DNA of 64,000 nucleotides from Ensifer sp. WSM1721 (GTDB lineage Bacteria > Pseudomonadota > Alphaproteobacteria > Rhizobiales > Rhizobiaceae): the NCBI RefSeq assembly GCF_000513895.2, contig NZ_CP165785.1, positions 1 to 64,000 on the forward strand, written 5' to 3'. Positions 7,884 to 17,586 of this stretch are shown here, in pieces. The notes below the pieces were generated by a model that worked only from the letters and a program-made list of their open reading frames with translations, was not told the origin of the DNA and did no database searches. Within the stretch, counting starts at the first letter, position 1. Every line of letters starts with the position of its first letter. A program made the translations under genes and the position numbers.

Positions 7884-8801
7884 TCAGCGGCGGATGAGGC
7901 CAAACCGGTGGGCTTCGTCCAGCAGGTCCCGGACGGAGGAGGGCTGCCATTTTTTGCCGCCTCGCGCAGGCCGTTCTCCCATCTGGTCCAGTTGCGCGGC
8001 AATGTCGCGAAGCGACAGATCGGGATCGGCAATGGCGATCGCCGCCACCAGCTTCATCAGATGGTCCTCGGCAGCGCGGCGAGGGGACCGGGCCAGAAGT
8101 TCCTTTTCAGCGAGCTTTTCGCGGACCAGGCGATGAACGGCGCGACGAAGGCGCTCGACGGTCCAGTCGTGACCGCGGCGATTGAGCACGCGCACGACAT
8201 TGTCCCAACTGTGCTGAGGCCGCAGTTGCCGCACCATCGGCAGCCACGTCTGCGCGGATGCAATAAGCTCATCGAGATAGAGTTTCTCGCGTGCCTTGGA
8301 GACTGCCTTGATCGCCTCCGGTCGCCGTTCTCGCAGCCCGGGGTTTCCCGGAAGCTTGCCGCGCGCCCTCGCCGCCTTGATGCCGGCCTTCGTGCGCTCG
8401 GCGATCAGCGCTCTCTCAAGCTGAGCGACCGCGCCGAGAACCTGGAGGGAGAACATCCCCTGTGGCGTCGAGGTGTCGATCGGATCGCGGATCGAGCGAA
8501 AATGCACGCCACGCTCTTCAAGATCCTCGATCACCTGCAGGAGATGGCTCACCGATCGGGCCAGCCGATCGAGGCGGACGACGACGAGGACGTCTCCTGC
8601 GGTGAGCTCTCCGAGCAGCCGGGTCAAAACTGGCCGGGTCCGTGATGCCCCGGAGCCATGCTCCTGATAGATCCGATCGCAGCCGGCGGCCCGCAGCTCG
8701 TCCATCTGGGCATCGTGGACCTGGTCCTCCGTCGAGACGCGGGCATAGCCGATCAGCCGCCTTAGAGGCTGTTGGACGTTAACTCTTTGTCGCTTCGCCA
8801 T
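7884..8801 (-). CDS. Serine recombinase (long Tn3-type resolvase)
   Basis: This 305-residue serine recombinase has the catalytic domain at residues 14-150 (GYARVSTEDQ with S23, then VRLDRLARS and SLQVLGAVAQLERALIAERT). It also carries an extra C-terminal part of about 120 residues. Such long resolvases occur in the ISXc5/Tn5044 branch of Tn3-family transposons. No transposase or 38-bp Tn3 ends were seen, so it is probably a transposon remnant or a stand-alone multimer resolver. The ATG at 8801 is chosen; the upstream frame extension has no family character. Confidence 0.85.
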   Translation of the reverse strand: MAKRQRVNVQQPLRRLIGYARVSTEDQVHDAQMDELRAAGCDRIYQEHGSGASRTRPVLTRLLGELTAGDVLVVVRLDRLARSVSHLLQVIEDLEERGVHFRSIRDPIDTSTPQGMFSLQVLGAVAQLERALIAERTKAGIKAARARGKLPGNPGLRERRPEAIKAVSKAREKLYLDELIASAQTWLPMVRQLRPQHSWDNVVRVLNRRGHDWTVERLRRAVHRLVREKLAEKELLARSPRRAAEDHLMKLVAAIAIADPDLSLRDIAAQLDQMGERPARGGKKWQPSSVRDLLDEAHRFGLIRR

Positions 8802-9707
8802 CGCGCTTTTAACGGCCCCGTTTCGCGGTGATTTGTACAGATAAGGAATGCGTGAGAAATTGGTCAGTTGCAAGCGTGTTTTAGGCATCGAATAGCGGCT
8901 CGCCAGACTCGAATTCTCACCTGAGACGAGCAACGGAGCGTCCACAGTGGCAAACGCGCGCCAGCGGGCGTCTGTGGCGGAAATGCCGGAAAAGCAGCGG
9001 TCTTGGAGATGGCCTTCGAGAGATGGAGCTTGCTGAAGGGCACCGGAGCTCAAATCGGAAAAGCGGAGGGGCCATGCGCACCGCCGGCGGCCGTCGAATT
9101 CTGCTTGGGTGAGTCCGGTCAAGCCGGTCGAAATCGGCTGGAAAGGCCGGAAAACTGGGAGTTTTCGCTCATCCAGGACGACCGACATAACCGCTTTGCG
9201 GCGCCAGAACGATCACTGTCGATACTTGGGGCCCTATCGATAGTGATGGACTGCGGAAGTTGTCGTCTGCATGACGGAAATATATGTCGATTTAGCTTCC
9301 GTATACGAGAATTCAGTCGTTGTTTCATATGGTTAATGATTAATGAATTCCTTATCCAGAAACAAGGGTGTTTCCGGTCACCCAGGGCGGCTGACATTTG
9401 CGGTTTGCGATTCCAAAACCCGGGGGCCGCGAGGCAAGCGCCTGCGCGGCTTTGCCCCGCACGGCCACTGGCGCACGCTGACCTCCGCGTCTATTCTCCC
9501 GATCAGCGAACCCGGAGAGCACACATTGATGATGCGATGAAAGCCTCGCCAAATCTGGTGTATGGCGGGCAGATCTGACTGTGTGCCGATGCCTCAGGGC
9601 TTGAGTTTCTTACGGTTAAACGTCATGTTTACCTGAAAGTCTAAGTTGTTACCAAGGATCGGGCGAATGAAGGGACGCATCTCGCTCTCTGCTCAAAATT
9701 TGACATC
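8802..9707. other. Non-coding region upstream of the resolvase and the MORC operon
   Basis: About 900 bases without a credible gene. It lies between the divergent resolvase and MORC-like genes, so it must hold promoters for both and, if still active, the res site. Short open frames on both strands lack family features. The stretch from about 9270 to 9360 is AT-rich. Confidence 0.5.
9214..9245. repeat. Inverted repeat, possible res subsite
   Basis: CACTGTCGATA and TATCGATAGTG form 11-bp arms with one mismatch around a 10-base centre. Resolvases of this family bind paired 12-bp inverted motifs upstream of their own gene. The distance to the resolvase start, about 410 bp, is large, so the assignment is weak. 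Confidence 0.3.
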
Positions 9708-11738
9708 ATGAAGTTTCTGATCTTGCGGGTCCTGACCCATAGTGAACTCGGCATGTTCCATGAGTACCGGCGTCAGGGCAAGGAAGGCTCGAAGCAGCGC
9801 GCGATTAACTTCGATGGCTCGGTTGTAGACCGGGTTTTCCCGACAGCACTGGATACAGACCGCATACCGCTGGAACTCCGGTATGACACGGATTCCGGTA
9901 TCGCTGTGAAACCGCAGTGGCTCACCCGCCAGGCAAAGAACTGGCGATTCGAGGGCAATTGCCCAAGGGACAAAATTTACGATTTTGTGGAACCAGGATG
10001 CCTGTTCGCCATGGAGGTCGACGCGGGCGCCACGCCGGCGACCGGTGCCTGGGCGGTGTTCCCCGCAGATGATGAGGTGACGACCGGCGTTCTGTCAGAT
10101 GGCGCTACTGCGGAGCTGACACGGGCAGGAATGATCGCACTGCATGGGGAAGAAGGTTCCCGTGTGCAGTGCCTACTGAGTGAAGCCCGACCTGAAATGT
10201 TCGGGAGAGACAGGGAAACAGTTGAACCAATGAACAACGCAGGTGGAAGTGTCGCGGGTCGAAAGCGGTTGCCGCCCCGCCCCAAGCGTTTGGCAGAGAT
10301 TATTGCAAGGACAGGACATACCCTTCCGAGCGCGGTCGCAGATCTTGTCGACAATTCAATCAGCGCCGACGCGACCGAGATTGACATTGTGTTCGAACCT
10401 CCGAACGGCGGGAACGGGCGTTGGCTGACGCTCCGGGATAATGGTCATGGTATGTCGGGGCGAGAGCTCGACGAGGCAATGACCCTGGGGAGCGAAGTCG
10501 AATACGAGTCGAACAGCCTCGGCAAGTTCGGCTTTGGTCTTAAAGGCGCCTCCTGGTCGCAAGCACGCATCTTTACGGTGGTTACTCGTCGTCGGGGTGG
10601 TTCCATCAGCCATCTCAGCTGGGATATTGAGAAACTTGGGGACTGGGAGCCGAGCGACGCGCCGCTGGAGGAATGGGAACGTGAGTCCACCACATTAGGA
10701 GAACAGGGTACGGTCGTCCTTTGGAAGGACATGACGCCGCCCGCCGCAGCTCCGTCCGTGCAGGGGGTATCCCCATATTCATCCGAGGTCATGGAGCTCG
10801 AGCGACACCTTGGTCTGGTCTTTCATCGCTTCCTTGAGGGGGATGCAAAGAACCGGAAGAAGGTGACAATCCGGATCAACGGAGTGGAGGTTCGACCCAA
10901 TAACCCCGTGGGACACCCGCTGGCGGGGCCTTACGACGTAAAGTCAATTCGAATGCCGACAAGCTCAGGCGACGAGACCATTACGGTGCAGCCATTTGTC
11001 CTTCCTTCGGAAGATCAGATCAAGCAGCACCATAAAGCCGAGGGGCCTCAGATCGTAAATGAAGTGCTGCAGCACGTAGGGCTTTATGGAAAACGCAATG
11101 AGTCGCAGGGTCTTTTCATTTACAGAAATGATCGCCTGATCAAGTGGGGCGGGTGGCACCAGATGTGGTCAACGTCTGACGAGAAGACTAAGCTCGCCAG
11201 GGTGATCGTCTCCTTCTTCGGCACAAAGCTTGATGATGCCTTTCACATCAACATTACCAAGCGTTCCGTAAGCCTTCCGACATTTATTCAGGACGAGATC
11301 AAGAAGCTAGCGATCCCAGCCCGTAACGCGAGCAAGGCGAAATACAAGAAAGAAACCACGCCGCCGCCCGCAGCCAGGCAGATGGGAGCACCATTTGTTC
11401 CTGCACCTGTTCCGGCGCAGCGGCCTTCGACGAGCGGAATGCCTCTAGCCACGCAAAGCGGGGCAATTTCAGCGCGGCCAGCATCTCCGCCGCCTACTGT
11501 GACGGCGACGCCCACAGTGAGCTACAGGCCTGTGACGACGGACCGTTTCGCGTGGAAAGTGGCCCAGAATTTGACTGGTGGACGCGATCTGCAGGTAAGT
11601 GATCGTCTGCCAGCGCTCGCGGCACTCGCAAAGCGCCTTGCCAATGATCCGGATGCGACGGGCGACCTCGCGGCGTTCCTGGCGGTGCTCGACGAGAAGG
11701 GGGTACAGGCACTACTGCTAGATTCAAGCGAGCGCTGA
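9708..11738 (+). CDS. MORC/MutL-like GHKL ATPase of a restriction-type operon
   Basis: This 676-residue protein has an unrecognised N-terminal domain (about 1-180), then a GHKL ATPase. The N-box is AVADLVDNSIS near 206-216, the G1 box LRDNGHGM near 242-249, and the G2 box KFGFGLKGAS near 272-281. An S5-like part and a Pro/Ala-rich linker near 540-610 follow. Iyer and colleagues (2008) described such prokaryotic MORC-like ATPases next to Z1 proteins and PD-(D/E)XK nucleases in predicted restriction systems, which is exactly this context. It is coupled to the next gene by TGATG. No clear ribosome-binding site precedes the chosen ATG. Confidence 0.8.
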   Translation: MKFLILRVLTHSELGMFHEYRRQGKEGSKQRAINFDGSVVDRVFPTALDTDRIPLELRYDTDSGIAVKPQWLTRQAKNWRFEGNCPRDKIYDFVEPGCLFAMEVDAGATPATGAWAVFPADDEVTTGVLSDGATAELTRAGMIALHGEEGSRVQCLLSEARPEMFGRDRETVEPMNNAGGSVAGRKRLPPRPKRLAEIIARTGHTLPSAVADLVDNSISADATEIDIVFEPPNGGNGRWLTLRDNGHGMSGRELDEAMTLGSEVEYESNSLGKFGFGLKGASWSQARIFTVVTRRRGGSISHLSWDIEKLGDWEPSDAPLEEWERESTTLGEQGTVVLWKDMTPPAAAPSVQGVSPYSSEVMELERHLGLVFHRFLEGDAKNRKKVTIRINGVEVRPNNPVGHPLAGPYDVKSIRMPTSSGDETITVQPFVLPSEDQIKQHHKAEGPQIVNEVLQHVGLYGKRNESQGLFIYRNDRLIKWGGWHQMWSTSDEKTKLARVIVSFFGTKLDDAFHINITKRSVSLPTFIQDEIKKLAIPARNASKAKYKKETTPPPAARQMGAPFVPAPVPAQRPSTSGMPLATQSGAISARPASPPPTVTATPTVSYRPVTTDRFAWKVAQNLTGGRDLQVSDRLPALAALAKRLANDPDATGDLAAFLAVLDEKGVQALLLDSSER

Positions 11739-14089
11739 TGCCTAACCTCCGTATACTCGCGACACCTCCATCAGCGCCGAGCTGGGTGGACCGACTCTCA
11801 GGAACCTCTTGGCCAACATGGAGCCGGCTGGAGAATTTACTGCTGAGCAACCGACGCTGGAAGCCGGATCAGGTCGCGTCGCTTGAAGCAGAATCCTTCC
11901 GTGTCCTTCGGCATCTGCGGGATCCACTTTCGAATGGCTTCTTCAGTGGGCGTGGCCTTGTCGTGGGATACGTGCAGAGCGGGAAGACCGCAAACTACAC
12001 CGCTGTGGCGGCGCGGGCTGTAGACGCCGGATATCGCCTTATCATCGTGCTATCGGGGATCCACGATTCCCTGCGCAATCAGACCCAGGTGCGCCTTGAG
12101 CGGGAACTGGTCGGACTGTCCGAAGAGAGCTGGGAGGCAGTGGGTTGGACGTTGTTGACCGGTCGCAACGCGGATTTTGTGCCTACCGATGCCGCAATTC
12201 TCCAGCGGGGCGGGGCCTTTCTGGCGGTCATCAAGAAGAACACACACATCCTTGCCAAGCTAATCGAGTTCCTCCAGGCGGCAGGCGCACGCGTCGGGGA
12301 CCTTCCGGCGCTCATAATAGACGACGAGGCGGATCAAGCATCAATCAACACGCGGGGCAACCGTGACCCGGCAATCAGCGATGAGGACGATGCCAGCGAC
12401 AAGGCTTCTGCTCCTTCGCCGACGAACAGGTTGATCCGCACTATTCTGAGAATTTTGCCCCGGGTCAGCTACGTCGCGTACACCGCGACCCCGTTCGCCA
12501 ACATATTCATAAATCCTCAAGCGCTTGATAGCGAGGCGGGAGAAGACCTGTTCCCGCGCGACTTCGCTCTCCAGCTGCCGAGACCGGATGGATACACAGG
12601 AACCGAAGAGCTCTTTGGCGTCGCGGCACAGGGGCGCGACGTGTTAAGGCCGGTGCCGGAAGACGACGTTCAACGTTTGCGCACCACCGGCAGGCGCCGG
12701 AGCGCGGGTCTCGTTGTTGGCCCTGCCGAAAACTTGATCCCGACCTCGCTTTCGGATGCCTTTCTCACGTTTTGCCTAGCCGGTGCCGTCCGGGAGCTCC
12801 GCCCCGGCCTTGTAGGTCAACCGCACACAATGCTGGTGCATGTCAGTTCGCGGACGGCTGACCAGGCTCGTATCGCAGGCGCTTTGAAGGATCAGCGCGA
12901 CATCTGGCAGGGTGCGCTTCAGCAAGGACAGAGCCTGGACGGTCTCTTTCGCGGAATTATCAGGAGCCATCTCGCAGGCGTAGAGCTTCCGGCTGATGAG
13001 TCAGAGATAATCGCGCGTGCCTGTCGGGTGATGGGCGGACTGGAGATCCTCGAACTCAACAGCGTCGCTGGAGAAAATCTTGAGTACGACCTCCATCCCG
13101 GACGGCATCTCGTTGCGGTTGGGGGCAACAGACTGTCTCGTGGTCTTACCCTCGAAGGGCTGACGGTCTCGTACTTTCTGCGGACCACCAACATGGTGGA
13201 CACACTATTGCAGATGGCGCGCTGGTACGGGTTCCGAACCGGTTACGAAGATCTTGTCCGCATCTGGACTACAGACGGCATTGCATTATGGTTTACGGAG
13301 CTCGCGCTCGTCGAACAATCCTTGAGAGACTCTCTTCGTTCTCTGGCGCATGCTGGCCGCCGACCGGATGAAATGGCAATTCGCCTACGGGCACATAGCG
13401 GTCTATTGCTGACAGCCCGCAATAAGTCAGGACTTTCGACGGAAGTCCAGGACTCCTGGTCCGGCGAGCACCCACAGACTGTTATGCTACCCCTTGGCAA
13501 CCCGGATCGCTTGGTCGATAACCGGCTGCTGACCGAGCGTCTTATAAGCAATATCGGAGGCGGGCGGCAAATTGCTGGCGGCTGGCTGCTTCAGGATGTC
13601 CCTCCTGAAATTATTTGCGATTACCTGCGCCTGTATCGCACGCATGACGAGGTGATTGCGTTTCGCGGTCATGAGTTGGCGGATTGGATCAGCGAGCGTG
13701 CCGGGGCAGGGGAGCTGGTGAATTGGTCAGTGTTTGTCGCCGGTTCCCGGGAAGGTGCTGATACAAAGATTGGCGGGCTGTTAACCGGGGTGGTTACCAG
13801 AACTCGTACAAGTTCCGAGAGCATCGGGATTTTGATTGACCCACGGCATGAGGGAGTCGATTTGCCGGGTGGCCCCGATGCCTACCGCCGACGGAATGGC
13901 AATTACGACGCGGAGTCCATGCGCGCTGCTCGCCCCCCGACCGAGGGGCTACTTATCGTGTATCCGCTTGACCCGGCCTCCCTCGGCGTCGGTGAGATAG
14001 ACGCTGTGATCGCCGTGGCCCTAAGCTTGCCTCGAACGTCTGACGGCGCAAGCACCAGTATCGTCAATCGGGGGGTGGCGGATGGCTGA
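11738..14089 (+). CDS. Z1-domain helicase-like ATPase
   Basis: The 783-residue protein carries the Z1 superfamily-2 helicase-like fold. Walker A is GYVQSGKT at 77-84, Walker B ALIIDDEADQAS near 191-202, a motif-III-like YTATPFANIF near 248-257, and a C-terminal motif with RLSRGLTLEGL and QMARWYGFRTGY. Z1 proteins are predicted to move along or remodel DNA within restriction operons. The start overlaps the MORC-like gene by one base and the stop overlaps the nuclease gene by eight, so all three should be made together. Confidence 0.85.
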   Translation: MPNLRILATPPSAPSWVDRLSGTSWPTWSRLENLLLSNRRWKPDQVASLEAESFRVLRHLRDPLSNGFFSGRGLVVGYVQSGKTANYTAVAARAVDAGYRLIIVLSGIHDSLRNQTQVRLERELVGLSEESWEAVGWTLLTGRNADFVPTDAAILQRGGAFLAVIKKNTHILAKLIEFLQAAGARVGDLPALIIDDEADQASINTRGNRDPAISDEDDASDKASAPSPTNRLIRTILRILPRVSYVAYTATPFANIFINPQALDSEAGEDLFPRDFALQLPRPDGYTGTEELFGVAAQGRDVLRPVPEDDVQRLRTTGRRRSAGLVVGPAENLIPTSLSDAFLTFCLAGAVRELRPGLVGQPHTMLVHVSSRTADQARIAGALKDQRDIWQGALQQGQSLDGLFRGIIRSHLAGVELPADESEIIARACRVMGGLEILELNSVAGENLEYDLHPGRHLVAVGGNRLSRGLTLEGLTVSYFLRTTNMVDTLLQMARWYGFRTGYEDLVRIWTTDGIALWFTELALVEQSLRDSLRSLAHAGRRPDEMAIRLRAHSGLLLTARNKSGLSTEVQDSWSGEHPQTVMLPLGNPDRLVDNRLLTERLISNIGGGRQIAGGWLLQDVPPEIICDYLRLYRTHDEVIAFRGHELADWISERAGAGELVNWSVFVAGSREGADTKIGGLLTGVVTRTRTSSESIGILIDPRHEGVDLPGGPDAYRRRNGNYDAESMRAARPPTEGLLIVYPLDPASLGVGEIDAVIAVALSLPRTSDGASTSIVNRGVADG

Positions 14090-15068
14090 GGGGCCAAACC
14101 CGGAGGCCTGGGCGGAGCTGAGGTCTAGACGTCCGATTTCGCATGATGGGCTGGTGACGCGTGGCCTTCACTACCGGGGTGAAGAGACGGCCATCCTTAT
14201 GGGCATGGACGCTGAAGGCGATCTCCATCTGCTCGTCCCAGTCTCCGAGGGACCATCATTCCAGGAGTTCCCGGACTTAAACGGTCTGATGGTTCGGCAT
14301 CGTGTCACCAGTGGGGGACAGTTCCTTGGTCTGGTAGCGACAGCCCCTCATGAGCGCGTCTTCACTCCCGTATGCAGGGAGGTCGTAGAGGCCGTGCTTG
14401 TTCAGAATCGTGAACCATGGGCTGCCGTCGCTTCCATCATCAGGCAGTGGCAGTCGGCTTGGCGTCCAACGCGCCAGTATATGAGTCAGACAACCCAGGT
14501 CGGCCTAGCCGGAGAGCTGATTGTCCTTGCCAAAATTATGATCGATGCGCTCGGGGCGCGCGCCGTGTTGCTCTGGAGCGGGCCGGAGAGTGAGCGCCAT
14601 GACTTTGTTTCAGGGAACCTTCATCTCGAGGTGAAAACCACCCGCGCCAGCCGGCACGAGCACGACATTTCTCGCCTGGATCAATTGTGGGCGCCGGACG
14701 GTCGTCGTCTTTTGCTGGCGTCGGTGCAACTTGAGGCGTCTATCGGCGGGACACTCACCCTTGCGTCCCTGATTGATGAGGTCATCGATTTAATCAGGGA
14801 TGACCCCGCCGCGGTCGACGACTTCCTGCTCAAACTCTCGCGTCTCAACTGGTCGGACGAAATGAGGAGGTCTGGGGAGCTCCTCCGCTTTCATCTCCGT
14901 GAGGCCGCGCTTTATGACGTTGATGATGAGTTTCCGCGTCTAAACGAAGAGTTCCGACCACCCTCTGGGGTCCTGGCGGTGCGCTATACGGTCAGCCTTG
15001 CCAATCTTCCGACATTGGGTGTGGACGAGGTAATCGGGATGGTTAGGGCTTCGCAGGGGCTCCGTTAG
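14082..15068 (+). CDS. PD-(D/E)XK nuclease (DUF4420-type) of the MORC-Z1 operon
   Basis: This 328-residue protein matches the PD-(D/E)XK motif family that accompanies Z1 proteins. An Asp in HDFVSGN near residue 173 and ExK in HLEVKTTRAS near 183-185 form the nuclease signature. A Q(V/G)LAGEL motif near residue 142 precedes it. It is the likely DNA-cutting subunit. Its stop overlaps the convergent methyltransferase stop by four bases, so the restriction and modification arms meet tail to tail with no terminator between them. Confidence 0.8.
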   Translation: MAEGPNPEAWAELRSRRPISHDGLVTRGLHYRGEETAILMGMDAEGDLHLLVPVSEGPSFQEFPDLNGLMVRHRVTSGGQFLGLVATAPHERVFTPVCREVVEAVLVQNREPWAAVASIIRQWQSAWRPTRQYMSQTTQVGLAGELIVLAKIMIDALGARAVLLWSGPESERHDFVSGNLHLEVKTTRASRHEHDISRLDQLWAPDGRRLLLASVQLEASIGGTLTLASLIDEVIDLIRDDPAAVDDFLLKLSRLNWSDEMRRSGELLRFHLREAALYDVDDEFPRLNEEFRPPSGVLAVRYTVSLANLPTLGVDEVIGMVRASQGLR

Positions 15069-16552
15069 CCCCGCCGTTGCAATCGCTGCATTTCTATTAA
15101 TGTGTTGGCGGCCGTCCTGAGGTCTTCATGGATCACCTCGGCCAGGGCAAATGACATCATGGGCGGCACAGCGTTGCCGATCTGGCGGAAAGCCGGGTTC
15201 ATGGTTCCGCTGAAGGCGAACCCATCCGGGAAGGACTGGAGACGAGCCGCTTCACGAACGGAGATCGTCCGCGCCTGGGCAGCGTCGTAGTGGATATGCG
15301 AGTAGGTATCCTTGCCGATATGAGCCATCAAGGTGCGGACCGGGAATTCTGGCCTGAGCTTCCACCAGCGATTAGGAAATTTGGATACGTCGTACGGGGG
15401 GACGATGCTATTCCATAGCTCGTTGTACGCTTGCGTTCCCTGCTTTACGCCACGTTCTGACGCCATTCGATCAACGATTTTTGCCGCCGTTGCATGAGCC
15501 TCAGGATACTCTGCGCCCGGACGCATTTCGGCGAAGGTGAGGTGGTCCCGCGGCAGGTATCGGATCACATGGTCCCAGACGCCTTCGCCCGACGCGAAGC
15601 CAGCCCAATTCCGCATCTTGATCGCGTACGTTGACGGCTGGCGGTCGTCGCGGTAGGTGGAGAGCTTATCGAAACGTCGGGTGCCACGCTTTACGGAACG
15701 ACCACCGATAGGTGCCAGATCTCCGATCGCCTCTTCGGCGGATACCGGGGCAGCCAATCCATCATGGCCGAGGTCCGGAGGGACATAACCTGACATTCCC
15801 TGGCGATCCACGTAGCGCAGAGCCACCGCACGGGTGCCGGCATAGCCTGGTGGCAGCTTGAGATGATTGGTTGCGTTAGGGAAGCGTACATCTAAGCCGA
15901 GCTCGCGCCTGTAGGCGATCAGATATACGCGGTCTCGCATCTGCGGCACGCCATGAAACGCCGAGTTGATTAGCGAGTATCGCGCCGTGTAGCCGAGGTC
16001 GTCGAGCGCCTCAACAATCTCCTCTGCCACATTGTGGTGGCCGTAGTGAAGGATGTCGGGCACATTCTCGATTAGAACGGCGAGAGGGGAGAACGCGCGG
16101 ACGTATGCCAGATAGCGCAGGTAAAGGTTGCCTCTCGGGTCAACGCGGAACGCCTCGGGGTGATCTGCCACTTCACGCAGCTTGGCGCGGCCGACCCGGG
16201 CATAAGCCTGGCAAGGAGGGCCGCCCACAAGTACGTCGATAGCACGTTCAACGTCGCCTAGTTCGAGTTCCTCTGCCAGAGCTGCCGGGTCCATCCTCAT
16301 ATCCCGAGGCTGGGCATGCACGCCAAACTTGTCTGCTTCTAAATGTGCGTGAAAGTTTCTCGCGTGGGTGAGAGCCGCCAGAGGATCGATCTCAACGGCT
16401 CCCTTTATCTCGAAGCCCGCTCGATGGAAGCCAAGACTGATGCCGCCTGCACCTGCAAAGAGATCGAGGACGCGTGCTGGCTCGCCCAGGCGAAGTCTGT
16501 CCAGTTTATAGCGGAGTGGAGAAGTCCCGGTGCCGGATGCGGCCTTTTTCAT
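15065..16552 (-). CDS. DNA (cytosine-5) methyltransferase
   Basis: This 495-residue C5-cytosine methyltransferase shows the family blocks in order. Motif I is VLDLFAGAGGISLGF at 28-42, motif IV GGPPCQAYARVG at 110-121 with catalytic C114, and the ENV motif (IENVPDIL) lies near 162. QMRDRVYLIAY and VREAARLQSFPDGF follow, and motif X is RQIGNAVPPMMS near the C-terminus. A long variable region between motifs VIII and IX should set the target sequence. It likely protects host DNA from the adjacent MORC-Z1-nuclease operon. It is followed in the same direction as vsr, 69 bp downstream of that gene's stop. Confidence 0.92.
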   Translation of the reverse strand: MKKAASGTGTSPLRYKLDRLRLGEPARVLDLFAGAGGISLGFHRAGFEIKGAVEIDPLAALTHARNFHAHLEADKFGVHAQPRDMRMDPAALAEELELGDVERAIDVLVGGPPCQAYARVGRAKLREVADHPEAFRVDPRGNLYLRYLAYVRAFSPLAVLIENVPDILHYGHHNVAEEIVEALDDLGYTARYSLINSAFHGVPQMRDRVYLIAYRRELGLDVRFPNATNHLKLPPGYAGTRAVALRYVDRQGMSGYVPPDLGHDGLAAPVSAEEAIGDLAPIGGRSVKRGTRRFDKLSTYRDDRQPSTYAIKMRNWAGFASGEGVWDHVIRYLPRDHLTFAEMRPGAEYPEAHATAAKIVDRMASERGVKQGTQAYNELWNSIVPPYDVSKFPNRWWKLRPEFPVRTLMAHIGKDTYSHIHYDAAQARTISVREAARLQSFPDGFAFSGTMNPAFRQIGNAVPPMMSFALAEVIHEDLRTAANTLIEMQRLQRRG

Positions 16553-16621
16553 CTTGTCGTCTTACCCTCTTGCCCGGCGCGGCCCGCGCGACTCGCAACT
16601 ATTATCATTCAAGTAGCACAT

Positions 16622-17086
16622 CTAAACCGTGCGGGAGCCCGGCGGCCCCAAATGCTTGTGCAACACCTGCGCCAGAGCTTCCTTGTCCCCAATTTCGCAT
16701 TCCCATATGACCAATGGCGACCATCCCAGCTTTCGGAGCCTGGCAAGCGCAGCTTCGTCTCTTTCCAGGTTACGAAGCAGCTTGGCTTCCCACCATTCCC
16801 TCCGGGTGCGGGGCAGTACTGAATTTCGGCAGCCATGGCGATGCCAGAAGCATCCATGCACAAAAATCACCTTCCACCGGCCCGGGAAAACAATATCGGG
16901 GTGCCCGGGCAAATCCTTTCGGTGAAGCCGGAACCGGTAGCCAAGCCGGTGCAGTAATTGGCGTACGATGTGTTCGGGTTTGGTGTCCCGCGGTCGTATG
17001 GCTGACATGTTCCGGCGTCGGGATTCCGGCACATCCGCGAAATCCGGCCGCTTAAGTCTGAGTGATTTTTGTTCTACGGGGGACAT
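16622..17086 (-). CDS. vsr: Very short patch repair endonuclease (Vsr)
   Basis: Vsr nicks at T:G mismatches that arise when 5-methylcytosine deaminates, so it usually travels with a C5 methyltransferase. The 154-residue protein has RRNMSAIRPRDTKPE near the start and HRKDLPGHPDIVFPG with the catalytic Asp. IFVHGCFWHRHGC supplies the His/Cys zinc and active-site cluster, followed by W-rich helices. Length is normal. It is first in a two-gene unit with the methyltransferase, and its promoter must lie in 17087-17586. Confidence 0.93.
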   Translation of the reverse strand: MSPVEQKSLRLKRPDFADVPESRRRNMSAIRPRDTKPEHIVRQLLHRLGYRFRLHRKDLPGHPDIVFPGRWKVIFVHGCFWHRHGCRNSVLPRTRREWWEAKLLRNLERDEAALARLRKLGWSPLVIWECEIGDKEALAQVLHKHLGPPGSRTV

Positions 17087-17586
17087 CAGCAGGCCAATAT
17101 TCGAGAGACAAGTTTGATTTTCGTACCGAAATTTACAGGCTTTGTCCGCTCCTTAAACAGCCCGTCGTTGCGGATGACCAATTTTGCGCTGGTCTACGCG
17201 CCAATTCCGATAAGCCGCGCCTTTGTTCCGAGAAGATGGCGTCCCCGCGTTTCCGGGATGTTCTCGCCCCTACACAGCCTCGGCGACCAAGAGGGGCTCG
17301 ATGGAACACTCTCGCCGGATGCCTGCCTGAGACAGACGCGTCGCCCGAGCTCGGGGATGAAAGTCGGGTGTCTGGGGGCCGCTTGCTGACTGTCTGTTTT
17401 CCAGAAAGAACTCCCAAGAAAGCAGTCATCCCAGCCCAACCAATTGCGATCGCAACGCAGGTCTTCAGTTCCCACGTCCCGGCTGCATGCTCGCAAATAT
17501 TCAAACCTCTGAAAGGCCCTGTGAACGCTGGTTCTCACGCGGCGGTAAGGCTATAGCGGGGGCTGCAGCTTTTCCCTTTGCTTTCT
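17087..17586. other. Gap between vsr and the HEPN gene
   Basis: Five hundred bases with only overlapping, family-less open frames on both strands. It must hold the promoter for vsr and the transcript end of the DGQHR-HEPN unit. No terminator hairpin was recognised. Confidence 0.5.
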
